A stretch of 64,000 nucleotides of DNA, taken from contig NZ_CP046253.1 of assembly GCF_009720145.1 (NCBI RefSeq), positions 372,001 through 436,000 of the forward strand, given 5' to 3'. This DNA is from Sphingobium sp. CAP-1 (GTDB lineage Bacteria; Pseudomonadota; Alphaproteobacteria; Sphingomonadales; Sphingomonadaceae). The translations under genes and the position numbers were made by a program. Below are positions 9,090-17,843 of this stretch, piece by piece. Numbering within the stretch: the first letter of the stretch is position 1; each line of letters opens with the position of its first letter. Under the pieces are notes generated by a model. That model saw only the letters and a list, made by a program, of their open reading frames with translations, did not search any database and was not told where the DNA came from.

Positions 9090-10955
9090 CTATCCTCCTT
9101 CAGCCGTCTTGAACCGTTCCTGCGAGGCGATCCGCACCCCGGCATTGGGCGCGCCATAGCCTTCATAGGCGCGGCGTTCGACAAATTCGAAGAAGAAGCG
9201 CTTGTGAAAGGCGCGGCTGTAAAGCTGGCGATAATCGCCCTGCGCATCCGCGTCATACAGGATATGGGCGGCGCGCAACTGGTCGCGGGTCGCCGCATCC
9301 AGCCCGAAGCGGGCGGCCAGATCGTCATAATAGTTGGCGCCGATCGGCAGCATGTCCGCGCCGATTGTCGCGAGGCTGGCGGCTTTGCCGGCCAGATCGC
9401 CGGTCGCCAGCGCGACATGCTGATATCCGCCGCCGACCGTATGATCGACAAAGCGCGCCGACAGCGTGCCGGCCGCGTCCGATGCGTTGAGCGTGACCCT
9501 GAGCGCCCCGTCGGCCGAGCGCAACGGCTGGCTCAGGACCAGCCCGGACGGATCGATGACATCGGATTGCAGGCTCTGTTCCAGCCCGAATAGCGAACGC
9601 CAATAAAGCTGCCAGGACAGATATTCGTCGATCCGCACCACGGCGGCCAGATGATCGATCGTCAGCGGTTCGGCGTCGACGGCCGCGCCGGTGGGCGCGA
9701 ATTCCGCCTCCCACACCGACGCTGCCTCTTCCTCTTCCGCGCCGATCAGATAGATCAGACTGCCGCCAATGCCGCGCAGCGCTGGCAGGGAGAGATTGCC
9801 CGGCGCCTCGTCATCACCGATCCGGCCGATGCCCAGATAGGCGGCGCGCGCGGCAACCGCATCGCGATCGGGCACGACCAGCCCCACGGCGCAGATCGAC
9901 GCGCCATGCTGCCGTTCGAAATCATGGCCGAAGCCGGTGGGTTCGGCGTTGATGACCAGATTGACCGATCCGGCCTGCCAGCGCGTTACCGCCTTGGCGC
10001 GATGATAGCCGGTTTTGGTGAAGCCGAGTGAGCCGAACATCTGTTCCAGCGCCGGCACGTCCGCCGCCTCGACTGCAAACTCCACGAACTCCGGCCGCAC
10101 GGTCGCGGGTGGCGGCGGCACATCAGGCGTGCGCCCCAGCAAGCGTTCGGCGGCATCCTCGACATGGCGCAGCGAGCGCAGCCCGTCGGCGGCGATCAGA
10201 TCGGGCGACCAGCCGCGAAACCGATCGTTGAAAATCTCCAGCGACAGCGGCCCGTTATAGCCGGTGCGCAATATTTCCGCGACATACTCCTCCACCGGCA
10301 GGCCGCCCTGGCCCGGAAAATTGCGGAAATGCCGGCTCCAGTAGAGCAGATCCATGTCCAGCCGGGGTGCGTCGGCCAGTTGGACGAAGGCGATCTTGTC
10401 GCCCGCTATGGCGCGGATGCTCTCGCTCGGAATCCCCCGCGACAGCGAATGGAAACTGTCGAGGATGATGCCGATATGGGGATGGTCCACCGCCTCCACG
10501 ATCGCCCAGGCGTCGCGATGGTCGAACACATGCCGGCCCCAGGCCAGTGCCTCATAACCCACGATGATGCCCCGCTTGCCGGCCCGCTCGCCCAGTTCGT
10601 GCAAGTCGGCGATGATGCGGCTGCGTTCGCCCAGCGCGGCGGGGGAACAGTTGGAGCAGAGCAGGATGCGGTCCGCGCCCAGTTCGCCCATCAGGTCGAA
10701 CTTCGCCTCCGCCCGGTCGAGCGCCCTTTGCCGCAGCGCACCGGGCATCCCCTCAAAATCGCGGAACGGCTGATAGAGCATACAGGCGAGGCCCAGATCG
10801 TCCAGCATCGCCCGCACTTCGCGCGGGGACAAGGGTGAGGCGATCAGGTCATTCTCGAAAATCTCGACCCCGTCATAGCCCGCGGCGGCGGCGGCGCGGA
10901 GCTTCTCCTCCAGCGTGCCGCTCAGCGATACGGTCGCGATCCCGAATGTCGTCAC
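9090..10955 (-). CDS. quiC: 3-dehydroshikimate dehydratase, QuiC type, fused to HPPD-like domain
   Basis: A 621-residue two-domain enzyme that should convert 3-dehydroshikimate to protocatechuate, committing quinate/shikimate carbon to the beta-ketoadipate pathway. Residues 1-280 form a xylose-isomerase-like TIM barrel with a metal-binding set Glu135 (VGYEALAWG), Asp166 (IILDSFHS), Gln192 (FVQLADAP) and Glu240 (LSLEIFND). Residues about 290-615 are a vicinal-oxygen-chelate domain like 4-hydroxyphenylpyruvate dioxygenase, as in bacterial QuiC proteins. The start is GTG 10955: it follows AGGAGG at good spacing and overlaps the stop of the dehydrogenase gene (GTGA). Annotation pipelines often mislabel this family as HPPD or sugar isomerase. 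It is the last gene of the cluster. Confidence 0.88.
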   Translation of the reverse strand: MTTFGIATVSLSGTLEEKLRAAAAAGYDGVEIFENDLIASPLSPREVRAMLDDLGLACMLYQPFRDFEGMPGALRQRALDRAEAKFDLMGELGADRILLCSNCSPAALGERSRIIADLHELGERAGKRGIIVGYEALAWGRHVFDHRDAWAIVEAVDHPHIGIILDSFHSLSRGIPSESIRAIAGDKIAFVQLADAPRLDMDLLYWSRHFRNFPGQGGLPVEEYVAEILRTGYNGPLSLEIFNDRFRGWSPDLIAADGLRSLRHVEDAAERLLGRTPDVPPPPATVRPEFVEFAVEAADVPALEQMFGSLGFTKTGYHRAKAVTRWQAGSVNLVINAEPTGFGHDFERQHGASICAVGLVVPDRDAVAARAAYLGIGRIGDDEAPGNLSLPALRGIGGSLIYLIGAEEEEAASVWEAEFAPTGAAVDAEPLTIDHLAAVVRIDEYLSWQLYWRSLFGLEQSLQSDVIDPSGLVLSQPLRSADGALRVTLNASDAAGTLSARFVDHTVGGGYQHVALATGDLAGKAASLATIGADMLPIGANYYDDLAARFGLDAATRDQLRAAHILYDADAQGDYRQLYSRAFHKRFFFEFVERRAYEGYGAPNAGVRIASQERFKTAEGG

Positions 10956-11833
10956 CGGCTTCCTCCTGTCAGCACCGCGCGAAAATTGGCGGCCATGCGT
11001 GCGGCATTCGCCTTGCGCCCGGTGAAATGCTCGAACGCGCCGGCCGCCTGATGAACGGTCATGCCGCTGCCATCCAGCGTGACGCAGCCCGCCGCCTTCG
11101 CCTCGCGCAGCAACTGGGTTTCCAGCGGGAAATAGACGATGTCCGTCACCCAATAGTCCGGGCGCAGCAATGCTTTGGGGATGGCCGACCCCGGATAGCC
11201 GGTCATGCCCAGCGGCGTCGCATTGACCACGCCGTCCGCGTCGGCCAGCGACTGCGCCAGATCCTGGCCCACCACCGCACGCCCATCGCCATAGAGGGTG
11301 CAGAGGGCGGCACAGAGCGCCTGCGCCCGCGTGCCTTCGGGATCGAACAGCGTCAACGTGCCGACGCCCATGCTCATCAGGGCGTGGGCGGTGGCGGCGC
11401 CGGCGCCGCCACCGCCCATCTGCACGACCTTTCCGAAGTGCGACCCGGAAGGCAGGCCCGCGCGGAGATTTTCCGCGAAGCCCTGAATATCGGTATTATG
11501 GCCGATCCGCCGGCCATCACGGAACACCACCGTATTGACCGACCCGATCCGCGCCGCCTGTGGCGACAGTTCATCCAGATGCGCCGTCACCGCCTGCTTA
11601 TAGGGGTGGGTGACATTGACCCCGGCGAACCCGGCCAGTTGCAGGGCATCGAGCAGGCGGGGCAGGTCGCCCGCATCCATATCGTCCGCCGCCAGATCGA
11701 ACAGGCGATAGACCAGCCGCAGCCCCTGCGCATCGCCTTCGCTTTCATGCAGCATGGGCGACAGCGACGCCTGAATGTCGCGTCCGATAAGGCCGGTGAG
11801 GTAACGGGACTGGGTCAAGATCGGATCATCCAA
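10952..11833 (-). CDS. Quinate/shikimate dehydrogenase (AroE family)
   Basis: A 293-residue NAD(P)-dependent dehydrogenase of the AroE/YdiB/QsuD family. The substrate-binding motif is QASLSPMLHE (Ser23, Ser25), the catalytic lysine Lys79 sits in GVNVTHPYKQ, and Asp115 lies in GHNTDIQGF. The nucleotide loop is MGGGGAGAATAH. The N-terminal GLIGRDIQASLSPMLHE followed by EGDAQGL resembles catabolic quinate dehydrogenases (QsuD-like) more than biosynthetic AroE. Together with AroQ and QuiC it explains quinate or shikimate oxidation. The start is uncertain: the only early start in frame is TTG 11833, with GGAGG about 15 nt upstream inside a hairpin. It is coupled to quiC by GTGA. Confidence 0.87.
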   Translation of the reverse strand: MDDPILTQSRYLTGLIGRDIQASLSPMLHESEGDAQGLRLVYRLFDLAADDMDAGDLPRLLDALQLAGFAGVNVTHPYKQAVTAHLDELSPQAARIGSVNTVVFRDGRRIGHNTDIQGFAENLRAGLPSGSHFGKVVQMGGGGAGAATAHALMSMGVGTLTLFDPEGTRAQALCAALCTLYGDGRAVVGQDLAQSLADADGVVNATPLGMTGYPGSAIPKALLRPDYWVTDIVYFPLETQLLREAKAAGCVTLDGSGMTVHQAAGAFEHFTGRKANAARMAANFRAVLTGGSR

Positions 11834-11845
11834 GGAGGGGAAGAA

Positions 11846-11873
11846 CCGCCTCCACCCGATCGGGCGGAGGCGG
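11846..11873 (-). terminator. Long intercistronic hairpin between the receptor and aroE-like gene
   Basis: CCGCCTCC and GGAGGCGG (8 bp) enclose a second palindrome, CCCGATCGGG, giving one long GC-rich stem in the 53-bp gap. On the minus strand it is followed by a pyrimidine run (TTCTTCCCC) rather than a clean T-tract. It could act as a partial terminator or as an mRNA stabiliser that sets the ratio of receptor to enzymes. It also contains the only GGAGG upstream of the following TTG start, so it may limit translation of that gene. Confidence 0.5.
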
Positions 11874-11886
11874 CAGGGGGAGAAGA

Positions 11887-14826
11887 TCAGAAGTTGAACT
11901 TCGCGCCGACATAGAAGGACCGTCCGACCATGTCGTAGGTGCCCGCGTCGGTGCCGTTCTGCGAACTGGCGACGAACGGGATGCCCTTGTCGAACAGGTT
12001 GGTGATGCCTGCGCGGAACTGGACATTCTGCGTGATGTCGACGGTCGAGAAGATGTCGAACAGATTATAGGGCTTCACCCCGACCTGCTCGGCTGCCGGC
12101 GTCGTGATCGCGCTGATGTCGCGCAGCTTGCCCTGATAGCGCCAGCGCATACCGATGCCGAACACATCGGAACTATAACCCACCGTCGTCAGCGCCTTCC
12201 ACTTGGGCAGCGGGCGGCCCGGCGTGCTGGTGCCGACAAAGTCCTGCGCCGCCGTGCCGGGCAGGGTCTGGACCTTATAATGATTCAGCCAGCCGATCGC
12301 GGACGACGCATAGATTTTGCCCGATCCGTTGCCGATCCCGGCGTCGCCCAGCTTGAGCGACCAGTTGACCTGCACATCCACGCCATCGGTGTCGAGCGCC
12401 CCCAGGTTCAGATAGGGCTGGGCGATCGCCACCAACTGCCCGGTCGGGTCGCGCTGCACCAGTTGGCAGAATTCGTTGCTGTTCGAATAGCTGCTGTTCG
12501 ACCCGTCCAGATTATAGCATTTCGCCAGCACGGTCAGGCCGTTGATGGTCGAAATGACGTTGCGGATCTTGATGTTGTAATAATCGACCGAGAAGGAGAA
12601 TCCCGACAGCCAGGGCGTCGAGAATTTCGGATTGAACACGAAGCCGACATTGAAGGTATTGGCCTTTTCCGGGGTCAGCGCGCTGTTGCCCTGAATATTG
12701 CCGCCGGTCGCGGTGGTCGCGAACTGATAGGCGTCGATCGCGGCGGCTGGAATGCCCTGCGCCAGGCAGAGGTCGCGCACCTGCGCCCCGTTCGCGCCGG
12801 TTCGCGCCGACGAACGGATGTCGCACGGATCGCCGATCGCGGCCGGCGGCGTGCCGATCGCCAGTTGCGATCCGGTGACGGGAGAGAATAGCTCGCCGAT
12901 ATTGGGCGCGCGCACCGCCCGCTGGTAGGAACCGCGGATCAGCAGCGCATCCACCGGCTGCCAGCGCGCATCGAACTCATAGCTTTTCACGCTGCCGCTG
13001 GGCTTGTAGTCCGAATAGCGGAAGGCGGCGCCGACGCCCAGTTCGTGGAAGAAGGGCGTATCCGACAGCAAAGGCACGTCGATCTGCGCCGCAAATTCCT
13101 TGACGCTGATCTGGCCCTGCGCCGGGTTGGAACCGACCACCGCCTCGATATTGTTCGACACCAGATCGGGGCTGGGATCATATTTATACGTGTTCTTGCG
13201 ATAGCCGGCGAGCAGCGCGAGCTGCACCGGCCCGGCGGGCAGATCGAACAGCGGCCCGTTCACCTGACCCTGCACCTGCGTCTGGGTCAGCCGTTCGCGG
13301 TTGTGGACGGTCGCGGTTACATAATCCTGGCATTCCTGCGACAGGCTGGTCGCATTGGCGATGCCGAACGGGTTGAACCCGCCGGCGCAGAGCGACGCGC
13401 CGCCATCGGCCGCATTAAGCAAAGTCTGCACCCGCGACTTCAGTACCGCATTGAACATCGACTGGTTATGGACCGTCTCGTCATAGGACACGAAGCCGTC
13501 GAATTTCCAAGACCCGGCAATCGTGCCTTTCAGCCCGCCCAGATATTGCTGGACCTTGTAATTTTCGTCCCAGCCCTTGTCGCCGATGCCGACATAGCGG
13601 GCGCTCCAGCGGAACGGCGCGGTCGGATCGGCGCGCGACGCCAGCAGGGTGCGCAAATCGGTGGGAATGAAGGGATTGGTGACGGGAATGGTGGTGAAGG
13701 GCGCGAATTGCGTCAGGCTGCTGCCGCTTTCGGTCGTGACGGTGGAATCGACATAGAGGAACTGGCCATAGGCGGTCAGCGATTCCGTCAGGTCGAACTC
13801 ACCCTTGGCAAAGGCCGACTTGCGTTCGAAGGCGTTCAATATCTGAAGCTGCGGCCCCACCGGCATCCGCACATTGCCGCCGATCACGGCATAGGCGTCG
13901 GTCGTTGGCCCCTTATAATTGACCGCGCCGGTCTGGACGAACAGCGTGCCGTCATTGTTGAAGCCCAGATTGAGCGTGCGGTTGATGGGGTTGGTGACGC
14001 CATATTGGGCAAAGACGCCATTGAGCGCCGCCTGGCTCGGCAGATTCAGCGCATTGGGGACGAAGGCGCCGGTGCCGATGAAGGAGGAGGGCACCTTGTC
14101 GGCGAAGAAGCCACGCTGCGCGCCGGAGAGCGGATCACGCTGGCCATAGCTCAAGGCCAGCATCAGCCGGCCGCGATCGTCGGCGAACTTCGTGCCCAGC
14201 GCCAGCGATGCGTTGAACTTGCCATAGTCGCCACGGAAGCTGTTGCCGTTCTGGATGTCGGCGCGGATGCCGTCGAAATATTTGTCGGTCTTGAAATTGA
14301 CCACGCCCGACATCGCATCCGATCCATAGATTGCCGATGCGCCACCGGTGATGACATCGACCGACCCGATGATCGATTCCGGCAGGATGTTGATGTCGAC
14401 ATTGCCATTAATGTCCGACAGCGGCAGGCGGCGGCCGTCGAGCAGCACGAGGTTGCGGTTGGAGCCCAGCCCGCGCAGGTTCAGCGTGGCGCGCCCGCCG
14501 CCGCCCTGACCACCAGTGCCGGCATTGCCCGACGGGGTGAAGCCGGGCAACTGGTTCAGCGAATCCTCCAGCGTGATCTGGCCGCTCTGCTGGACGAGTT
14601 CGTCGGACACGGTGACGATCGGGCTGACTGCGACATTGTTCGGCCGCGCGATCAGCGATCCGGTGACGACGATGTCGGCGGTGGCGGGCTGCTCGGCCGC
14701 CATGTCGCTGGCCTGCGGTGCCGGGGCCGCCTGATCCTGTGCCCAGAGCGGGCTGACACAGGCGCTCAGCGCCATCGCCGCCAGCGATCCGCCAAGGCGA
14801 AGCTGCATGTGGAAACCTGTTTTCAT
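11887..14826 (-). CDS. TonB-dependent receptor, probable uptake of quinate-type esters
   Basis: A 979-residue outer-membrane receptor. The Sec signal peptide covers about residues 1-29 (ending SPLWAQ). A TonB box-like ADIVVTGSLIAR precedes the plug domain (about 50-180), with the LNLRGLGSNRNLVLLDGRRL block and VDVITGGASAIYGSDAMSGV. The 22-strand barrel ends in FYVGAKFNF, an outer-membrane C-terminus with final Phe. This large type, with an NL-rich plug and no FecR-like N-terminal extension, is used by sphingomonads for carbon sources. It lies between the MFS importer and the quinate enzymes and shares an operator with aroQ, so a quinate ester or conjugate is the likely ligand. That is inferred from context, not motif. 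Confidence 0.9.
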   Translation of the reverse strand: MKTGFHMQLRLGGSLAAMALSACVSPLWAQDQAAPAPQASDMAAEQPATADIVVTGSLIARPNNVAVSPIVTVSDELVQQSGQITLEDSLNQLPGFTPSGNAGTGGQGGGGRATLNLRGLGSNRNLVLLDGRRLPLSDINGNVDINILPESIIGSVDVITGGASAIYGSDAMSGVVNFKTDKYFDGIRADIQNGNSFRGDYGKFNASLALGTKFADDRGRLMLALSYGQRDPLSGAQRGFFADKVPSSFIGTGAFVPNALNLPSQAALNGVFAQYGVTNPINRTLNLGFNNDGTLFVQTGAVNYKGPTTDAYAVIGGNVRMPVGPQLQILNAFERKSAFAKGEFDLTESLTAYGQFLYVDSTVTTESGSSLTQFAPFTTIPVTNPFIPTDLRTLLASRADPTAPFRWSARYVGIGDKGWDENYKVQQYLGGLKGTIAGSWKFDGFVSYDETVHNQSMFNAVLKSRVQTLLNAADGGASLCAGGFNPFGIANATSLSQECQDYVTATVHNRERLTQTQVQGQVNGPLFDLPAGPVQLALLAGYRKNTYKYDPSPDLVSNNIEAVVGSNPAQGQISVKEFAAQIDVPLLSDTPFFHELGVGAAFRYSDYKPSGSVKSYEFDARWQPVDALLIRGSYQRAVRAPNIGELFSPVTGSQLAIGTPPAAIGDPCDIRSSARTGANGAQVRDLCLAQGIPAAAIDAYQFATTATGGNIQGNSALTPEKANTFNVGFVFNPKFSTPWLSGFSFSVDYYNIKIRNVISTINGLTVLAKCYNLDGSNSSYSNSNEFCQLVQRDPTGQLVAIAQPYLNLGALDTDGVDVQVNWSLKLGDAGIGNGSGKIYASSAIGWLNHYKVQTLPGTAAQDFVGTSTPGRPLPKWKALTTVGYSSDVFGIGMRWRYQGKLRDISAITTPAAEQVGVKPYNLFDIFSTVDITQNVQFRAGITNLFDKGIPFVASSQNGTDAGTYDMVGRSFYVGAKFNF

Positions 14827-14843
14827 CCTATCCTCCCGGTTTA

Positions 14844-14858
14844 TTACTAACTAGTTCG
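14844..14858 (-). promoter_or_regulatory. Operator upstream of the TonB receptor (GAACTAGTTAGT)
   Basis: The 12-bp word ACTAACTAGTTC (14846-14857; GAACTAGTTAGT on the coding strand) occurs here and again in the promoter of aroQ at 16744-16759. It lies about 20 bp upstream of the receptor start, in a 68-bp gap after the transporter gene. A shared word at exactly the two internal promoter positions of the cluster is good evidence for a common repressor; TetR- or MarR-family binding sites have this kind of ACTAGT-centred symmetry. No such regulator gene lies inside the cluster. Confidence 0.55.
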
Positions 14859-14894
14859 TTCATAATTTCATATAGCGATCCGGCTATCGTCCTG

Positions 14895-16187
14895 TCAGTC
14901 CAGTTCCACCCGGCGCACATCGCCCACGATAAAGACATAGGCCGCCGCTCCGACCAGCGCGAGAACCCCGATAAAGGCCAGCGCGCCATAGAAAGAGCCA
15001 GTCTGCCCGACGATCAGGCCCACCACGATCGGCGTCACGATCCCAGCCAGATTGGCGCACAGGTTGAACACGCCCCCCGTCAGCCCGACGAACTGGCGCG
15101 GCGCCACGTCCGAAATCAGCGTCCAGCCCAGATTGACCATGCCCTGGCCGAAAAAGGCGACCGACATGATGGCAATGACCAGCGTGTTGCTCGTCACGAA
15201 ATTGGCGGCGATGATGGTCGACGCCAGCAGCAGTCCGGCGACGATCGGCAGCTTGCGGCCGATATTGGCGGAGCCGGTGCGGCGGATCAGCAGGTCGGAA
15301 ATCTGCCCACCCAGCAGCACGCCGGCCGATGCGGCGATATAGGGCAGTACCGCGAAGGTGCCCGACTTCAGCCAGTCCATCCCCCGCTCGGTCGCCAGAT
15401 AGGTCGGGAACCAGGTCAGGAAGAAAACCAGGGTGGAATTGCCGCAAAATTGACCGATCGACGCGCCCAAAATCTGGCGCTTGCCCATCAGTTTGCGAAC
15501 ATTCTCCCAGGAAAAGGGGATTTTCTCATCCTCTTTGGTCGCGGTCAGCCCGCCGCCGGCGCGGATATGCTCCAGTTCGGCGGCATTGATGCGGCGGCTT
15601 TCGCCCGGATCGCGATAACGGGCGTACATCAGCAGGCCGAACGCCATGCCCAGCGCCCCGGCGATCAGGAACAGCGCGCGCCAGCCAAAGCTGCCCACCA
15701 CCCAGAAGAGTAGCGGCGCGAAAAAGGCCAGGCCCGCATATTGCCCCACGGCATAGACCGAATTGGCCCGCGCACGTTCATCCTGCGGGAACCAACTGCT
15801 GAGAATGCGGCTGTTGCACGGGTAGCAAGGTGCTTCCGCCACCCCCAGCGCAAGGCGGAAGCCGAACAACATTGCCACATTTCCGGCTATGCCGTGGAGT
15901 AGCGTGAAGAAGGACCAGAGGATCAGCGATCCGGCATAGGTGATGCGCGTGCCCAACCGGTCGAGCAGCAGTCCACCCGGTATCTGCGACGCGGCATAGG
16001 TCCAGGAGAAGGCGGAGAAGATGAAGCCCATCATCTCCGGCGAAATTTGGAGTTCCGCGGTCAGCGACGGCGCAGCGACGCCCATCACGGCGCGGTCCAT
16101 ATAGTTGAGCAGGGTCGCGACACTGATCAGCGCCAGCACACCGATGCGCGCTCTGGTCGGTCGCAGCCTGTCGGTGGGCGCCCTCAT
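14895..16187 (-). CDS. MFS transporter, probable quinate/shikimate or aromatic-acid importer
   Basis: A 430-residue, 12-helix major facilitator of the anion:cation symporter branch, which carries organic acids such as hexuronates, phthalate and quinate-like acids. TM1 has LLNYMDRAVMGVAAPSL, the family signature with the D-R pair; the loop 2-3 motif GGLLLDRLGTR and a central cytoplasmic loop follow. The frame continues upstream, but ATG 16187 overlaps the stop of aroQ (ATGA) and begins right before TM1. Coupling with dehydroquinase points to import of quinate or shikimate released by the exported esterases. The exact substrate is inferred. Confidence 0.85.
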   Translation of the reverse strand: MRAPTDRLRPTRARIGVLALISVATLLNYMDRAVMGVAAPSLTAELQISPEMMGFIFSAFSWTYAASQIPGGLLLDRLGTRITYAGSLILWSFFTLLHGIAGNVAMLFGFRLALGVAEAPCYPCNSRILSSWFPQDERARANSVYAVGQYAGLAFFAPLLFWVVGSFGWRALFLIAGALGMAFGLLMYARYRDPGESRRINAAELEHIRAGGGLTATKEDEKIPFSWENVRKLMGKRQILGASIGQFCGNSTLVFFLTWFPTYLATERGMDWLKSGTFAVLPYIAASAGVLLGGQISDLLIRRTGSANIGRKLPIVAGLLLASTIIAANFVTSNTLVIAIMSVAFFGQGMVNLGWTLISDVAPRQFVGLTGGVFNLCANLAGIVTPIVVGLIVGQTGSFYGALAFIGVLALVGAAAYVFIVGDVRRVELD

Positions 16188-16654
16188 GCCGCCTGGCTCC
16201 GGCTGTTCCGGCAATCGATCTGGAGCAGATGCCGCACCGCCAGCGCATAGCCGTCTACGCCCATGCCCGACAGCATCGCCGTCACCGACCGGGTCATGAT
16301 CGATCGCGACCGCCATTCCTCCTCGCGCTGGTGGATATTGCTGATATGCACCTCGATAATCGGGCAGTCGCACATTTTCAGCGCGTCCAGCACCGGATAG
16401 CCGGCATAGGAAAAAGCGGCCGGGTTGATGACGATACCGACGGCGCCAACGCGCGCCTGATGCAGCCATGCGATCATTTCATGTTCGGCATTGGTCTGGC
16501 GAAAGATCAGGCCGACGCCCGATCCATCCAGTTCGCGCAGGCAGGCAGTCTCGACATCGGCCAGCGTGCGATCACCATAGATATGCGGTTCGCGCACACC
16601 CAAAAGGTCGAGATTGGGTCCATTGAGGACATGAATGACACGCTGGCCCAGCAC
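16184..16654 (-). CDS. aroQ: Type II 3-dehydroquinate dehydratase
   Basis: A 156-residue dehydroquinase that interconverts 3-dehydroquinate and 3-dehydroshikimate. Type II hallmarks are HVLNGPNLDLLGVREPHIYG (flexible lid Arg21, catalytic Tyr26), INPAAFSYAG (Asn77) and EVHISNIHQREEEWRSRS with catalytic His103. The lid follows the family but NPAAFSYAG departs from the biosynthetic NPGAYTHTS, consistent with a catabolic branch. The start is GTG 16654, preceded by GGGAGG with a 9-nt spacer. The gene has its own promoter region with a palindromic operator and is coupled to the MFS gene. In this cluster it works in the catabolic direction, between the dehydrogenase and QuiC. Confidence 0.92.
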   Translation of the reverse strand: MLGQRVIHVLNGPNLDLLGVREPHIYGDRTLADVETACLRELDGSGVGLIFRQTNAEHEMIAWLHQARVGAVGIVINPAAFSYAGYPVLDALKMCDCPIIEVHISNIHQREEEWRSRSIMTRSVTAMLSGMGVDGYALAVRHLLQIDCRNSRSQAA

Positions 16655-16735
16655 TGGCCTGATCCTCCCGCTACGCGTCGGGATAGGCTTCCCGATCTTG
16701 CAGAATCACATCTACGCGCCTTCAAATCTGTCTGC

Positions 16736-16764
16736 AAGTAAAATGAACTAACTAGTTCATGCAA
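16736..16764 (-). promoter_or_regulatory. Promoter with palindromic operator upstream of aroQ
   Basis: A perfect inverted repeat, TGAACTA-AC-TAGTTCA (16744-16759), sits between a possible -35 (TTGCAT, 16764-16759) and -10 (TTACTT, 16741-16736) with a 17-bp spacer on the minus strand. A repressor bound here would block RNA polymerase directly. GAACTAGTTAGT from its centre is repeated at the receptor promoter (14846-14857). The operator is close to the stop of the upstream lipoprotein gene, so it defines an internal transcription start in the cluster. The promoter boxes are weak matches; the palindrome is clear. Confidence 0.6.
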
Positions 16765-16766
16765 AA

Positions 16767-17843
16767 TTACGGCAGCCGGCGCACGGCGATCCGATCGGCC
16801 TGATAGGAGCCAAGCCACAGGTCGGACCCGACGATCACCGCCGCCGACACGCCGTTGAAAACCGGATCGGGCGGGCCATAGGCCACCAGCGCAAAGCGCC
16901 GGGTCGCCGGGTCCAGCTCCGCCACTGCCCAGCCGCGATGACAGGTCATGCCATCCGCCAAGCCGCCCACGATTTGCCGCACCCCGCCACAGGCCGGCTC
17001 GTCGCGGACCATCCCCGCCAGCAACAGCCGGTCGCCATCCCAGTGGATATTGTCGGGCATGAACTCCGGCGCCTGCGCCCGCCACAGCGGCCGGTTCGTG
17101 TCGCGGCGATCATAGGCCACGACTTCGCGCAGTCCAAAAGCAATGACATAGAAGCCGCTATCGTCCTTCGCCGTCTCCAGCCCGTTATTGCCCGGCAGTT
17201 CGGTTCCCGGCAGCAGGCGGAAAGCGGCTTCGCCCGGCGCACGCTCATAGACCCCGCCAGTCGCACGACCCTGGACAAAATCGGTGATACTCGTCCCCGG
17301 CCGGGTCAGCACCGTCGCGATCACCGTGCCGTCGCTATAGGAAGCGACGCTGTTGGCGACATGCCCCACCGGCATGGCAAGGCACCCTTGCCAGCGCAGC
17401 GAAGGTCGGGCCGTCGCATCGCGATAGTCGATCGCGAACACCTCGATCGCCTCCCGACCGCCATGATTGACCACCAGCAACCGCGCCTGTCCCGGCGCGA
17501 TCACCTGCAGGCTGAGGCCGCGCGCGGTGAACAGCGTCGGATCGGGCGGGGTGGTGCAGTCGGGATAGAGCGGATCGGGCGCGACCTCATCGGTCCGACC
17601 TTCAAACCATGGTTTCGCGATCCGTGTCCGGCTATCGACGATCTTCAGCCCCGCTCCGGTCGCAAAACCGCTGGCCACGATCCAGGGCGTGGCGGGAATA
17701 TGCGCCAGATCCTCCGGCTTCATCGCTCCGCAGGCGAAGGCGAATTGCGCAGTCGATTTACATGTCCCACTCGCTGTCTCATTTTGCAGCGTCGTACAGC
17801 CGCCGAGCAGCAGGAAGGCAAGCAGTGCAGCCGCGCACCTCAT
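16767..17843 (-). CDS. Paraoxonase/SMP-30-like beta-propeller lipoprotein, possible lactonase or esterase
   Basis: A 358-residue lipoprotein: FLLLGGC puts the lipidated cysteine at residue 16. The rest reads as a six-bladed beta-propeller of the arylesterase/SMP-30 type, with LLVVNHGGREAIEVFAIDY (compare the paraoxonase NH..E.VEIF segment), LPGNNGLETAKDDSGFYV, FMPDNIHWDGDRLLLAG and a last-blade GSDLWLGSYQADRIAVRRL. Asn residues in the NNG and DNI motifs would bind the catalytic calcium in such enzymes. It is coupled to the DUF3237 gene (ATGA). In this cluster hydrolysis of a quinate or shikimate lactone, or of an ester, would fit; this is inference from fold and neighbours. Confidence 0.62.
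   Translation of the reverse strand: MRCAAALLAFLLLGGCTTLQNETASGTCKSTAQFAFACGAMKPEDLAHIPATPWIVASGFATGAGLKIVDSRTRIAKPWFEGRTDEVAPDPLYPDCTTPPDPTLFTARGLSLQVIAPGQARLLVVNHGGREAIEVFAIDYRDATARPSLRWQGCLAMPVGHVANSVASYSDGTVIATVLTRPGTSITDFVQGRATGGVYERAPGEAAFRLLPGTELPGNNGLETAKDDSGFYVIAFGLREVVAYDRRDTNRPLWRAQAPEFMPDNIHWDGDRLLLAGMVRDEPACGGVRQIVGGLADGMTCHRGWAVAELDPATRRFALVAYGPPDPVFNGVSAAVIVGSDLWLGSYQADRIAVRRLP

Noticed and set aside
13045..14850. 601-codon plus-strand frame opposite the first TonB receptor
   Set aside because: Same reasoning; antisense shadow of the receptor.
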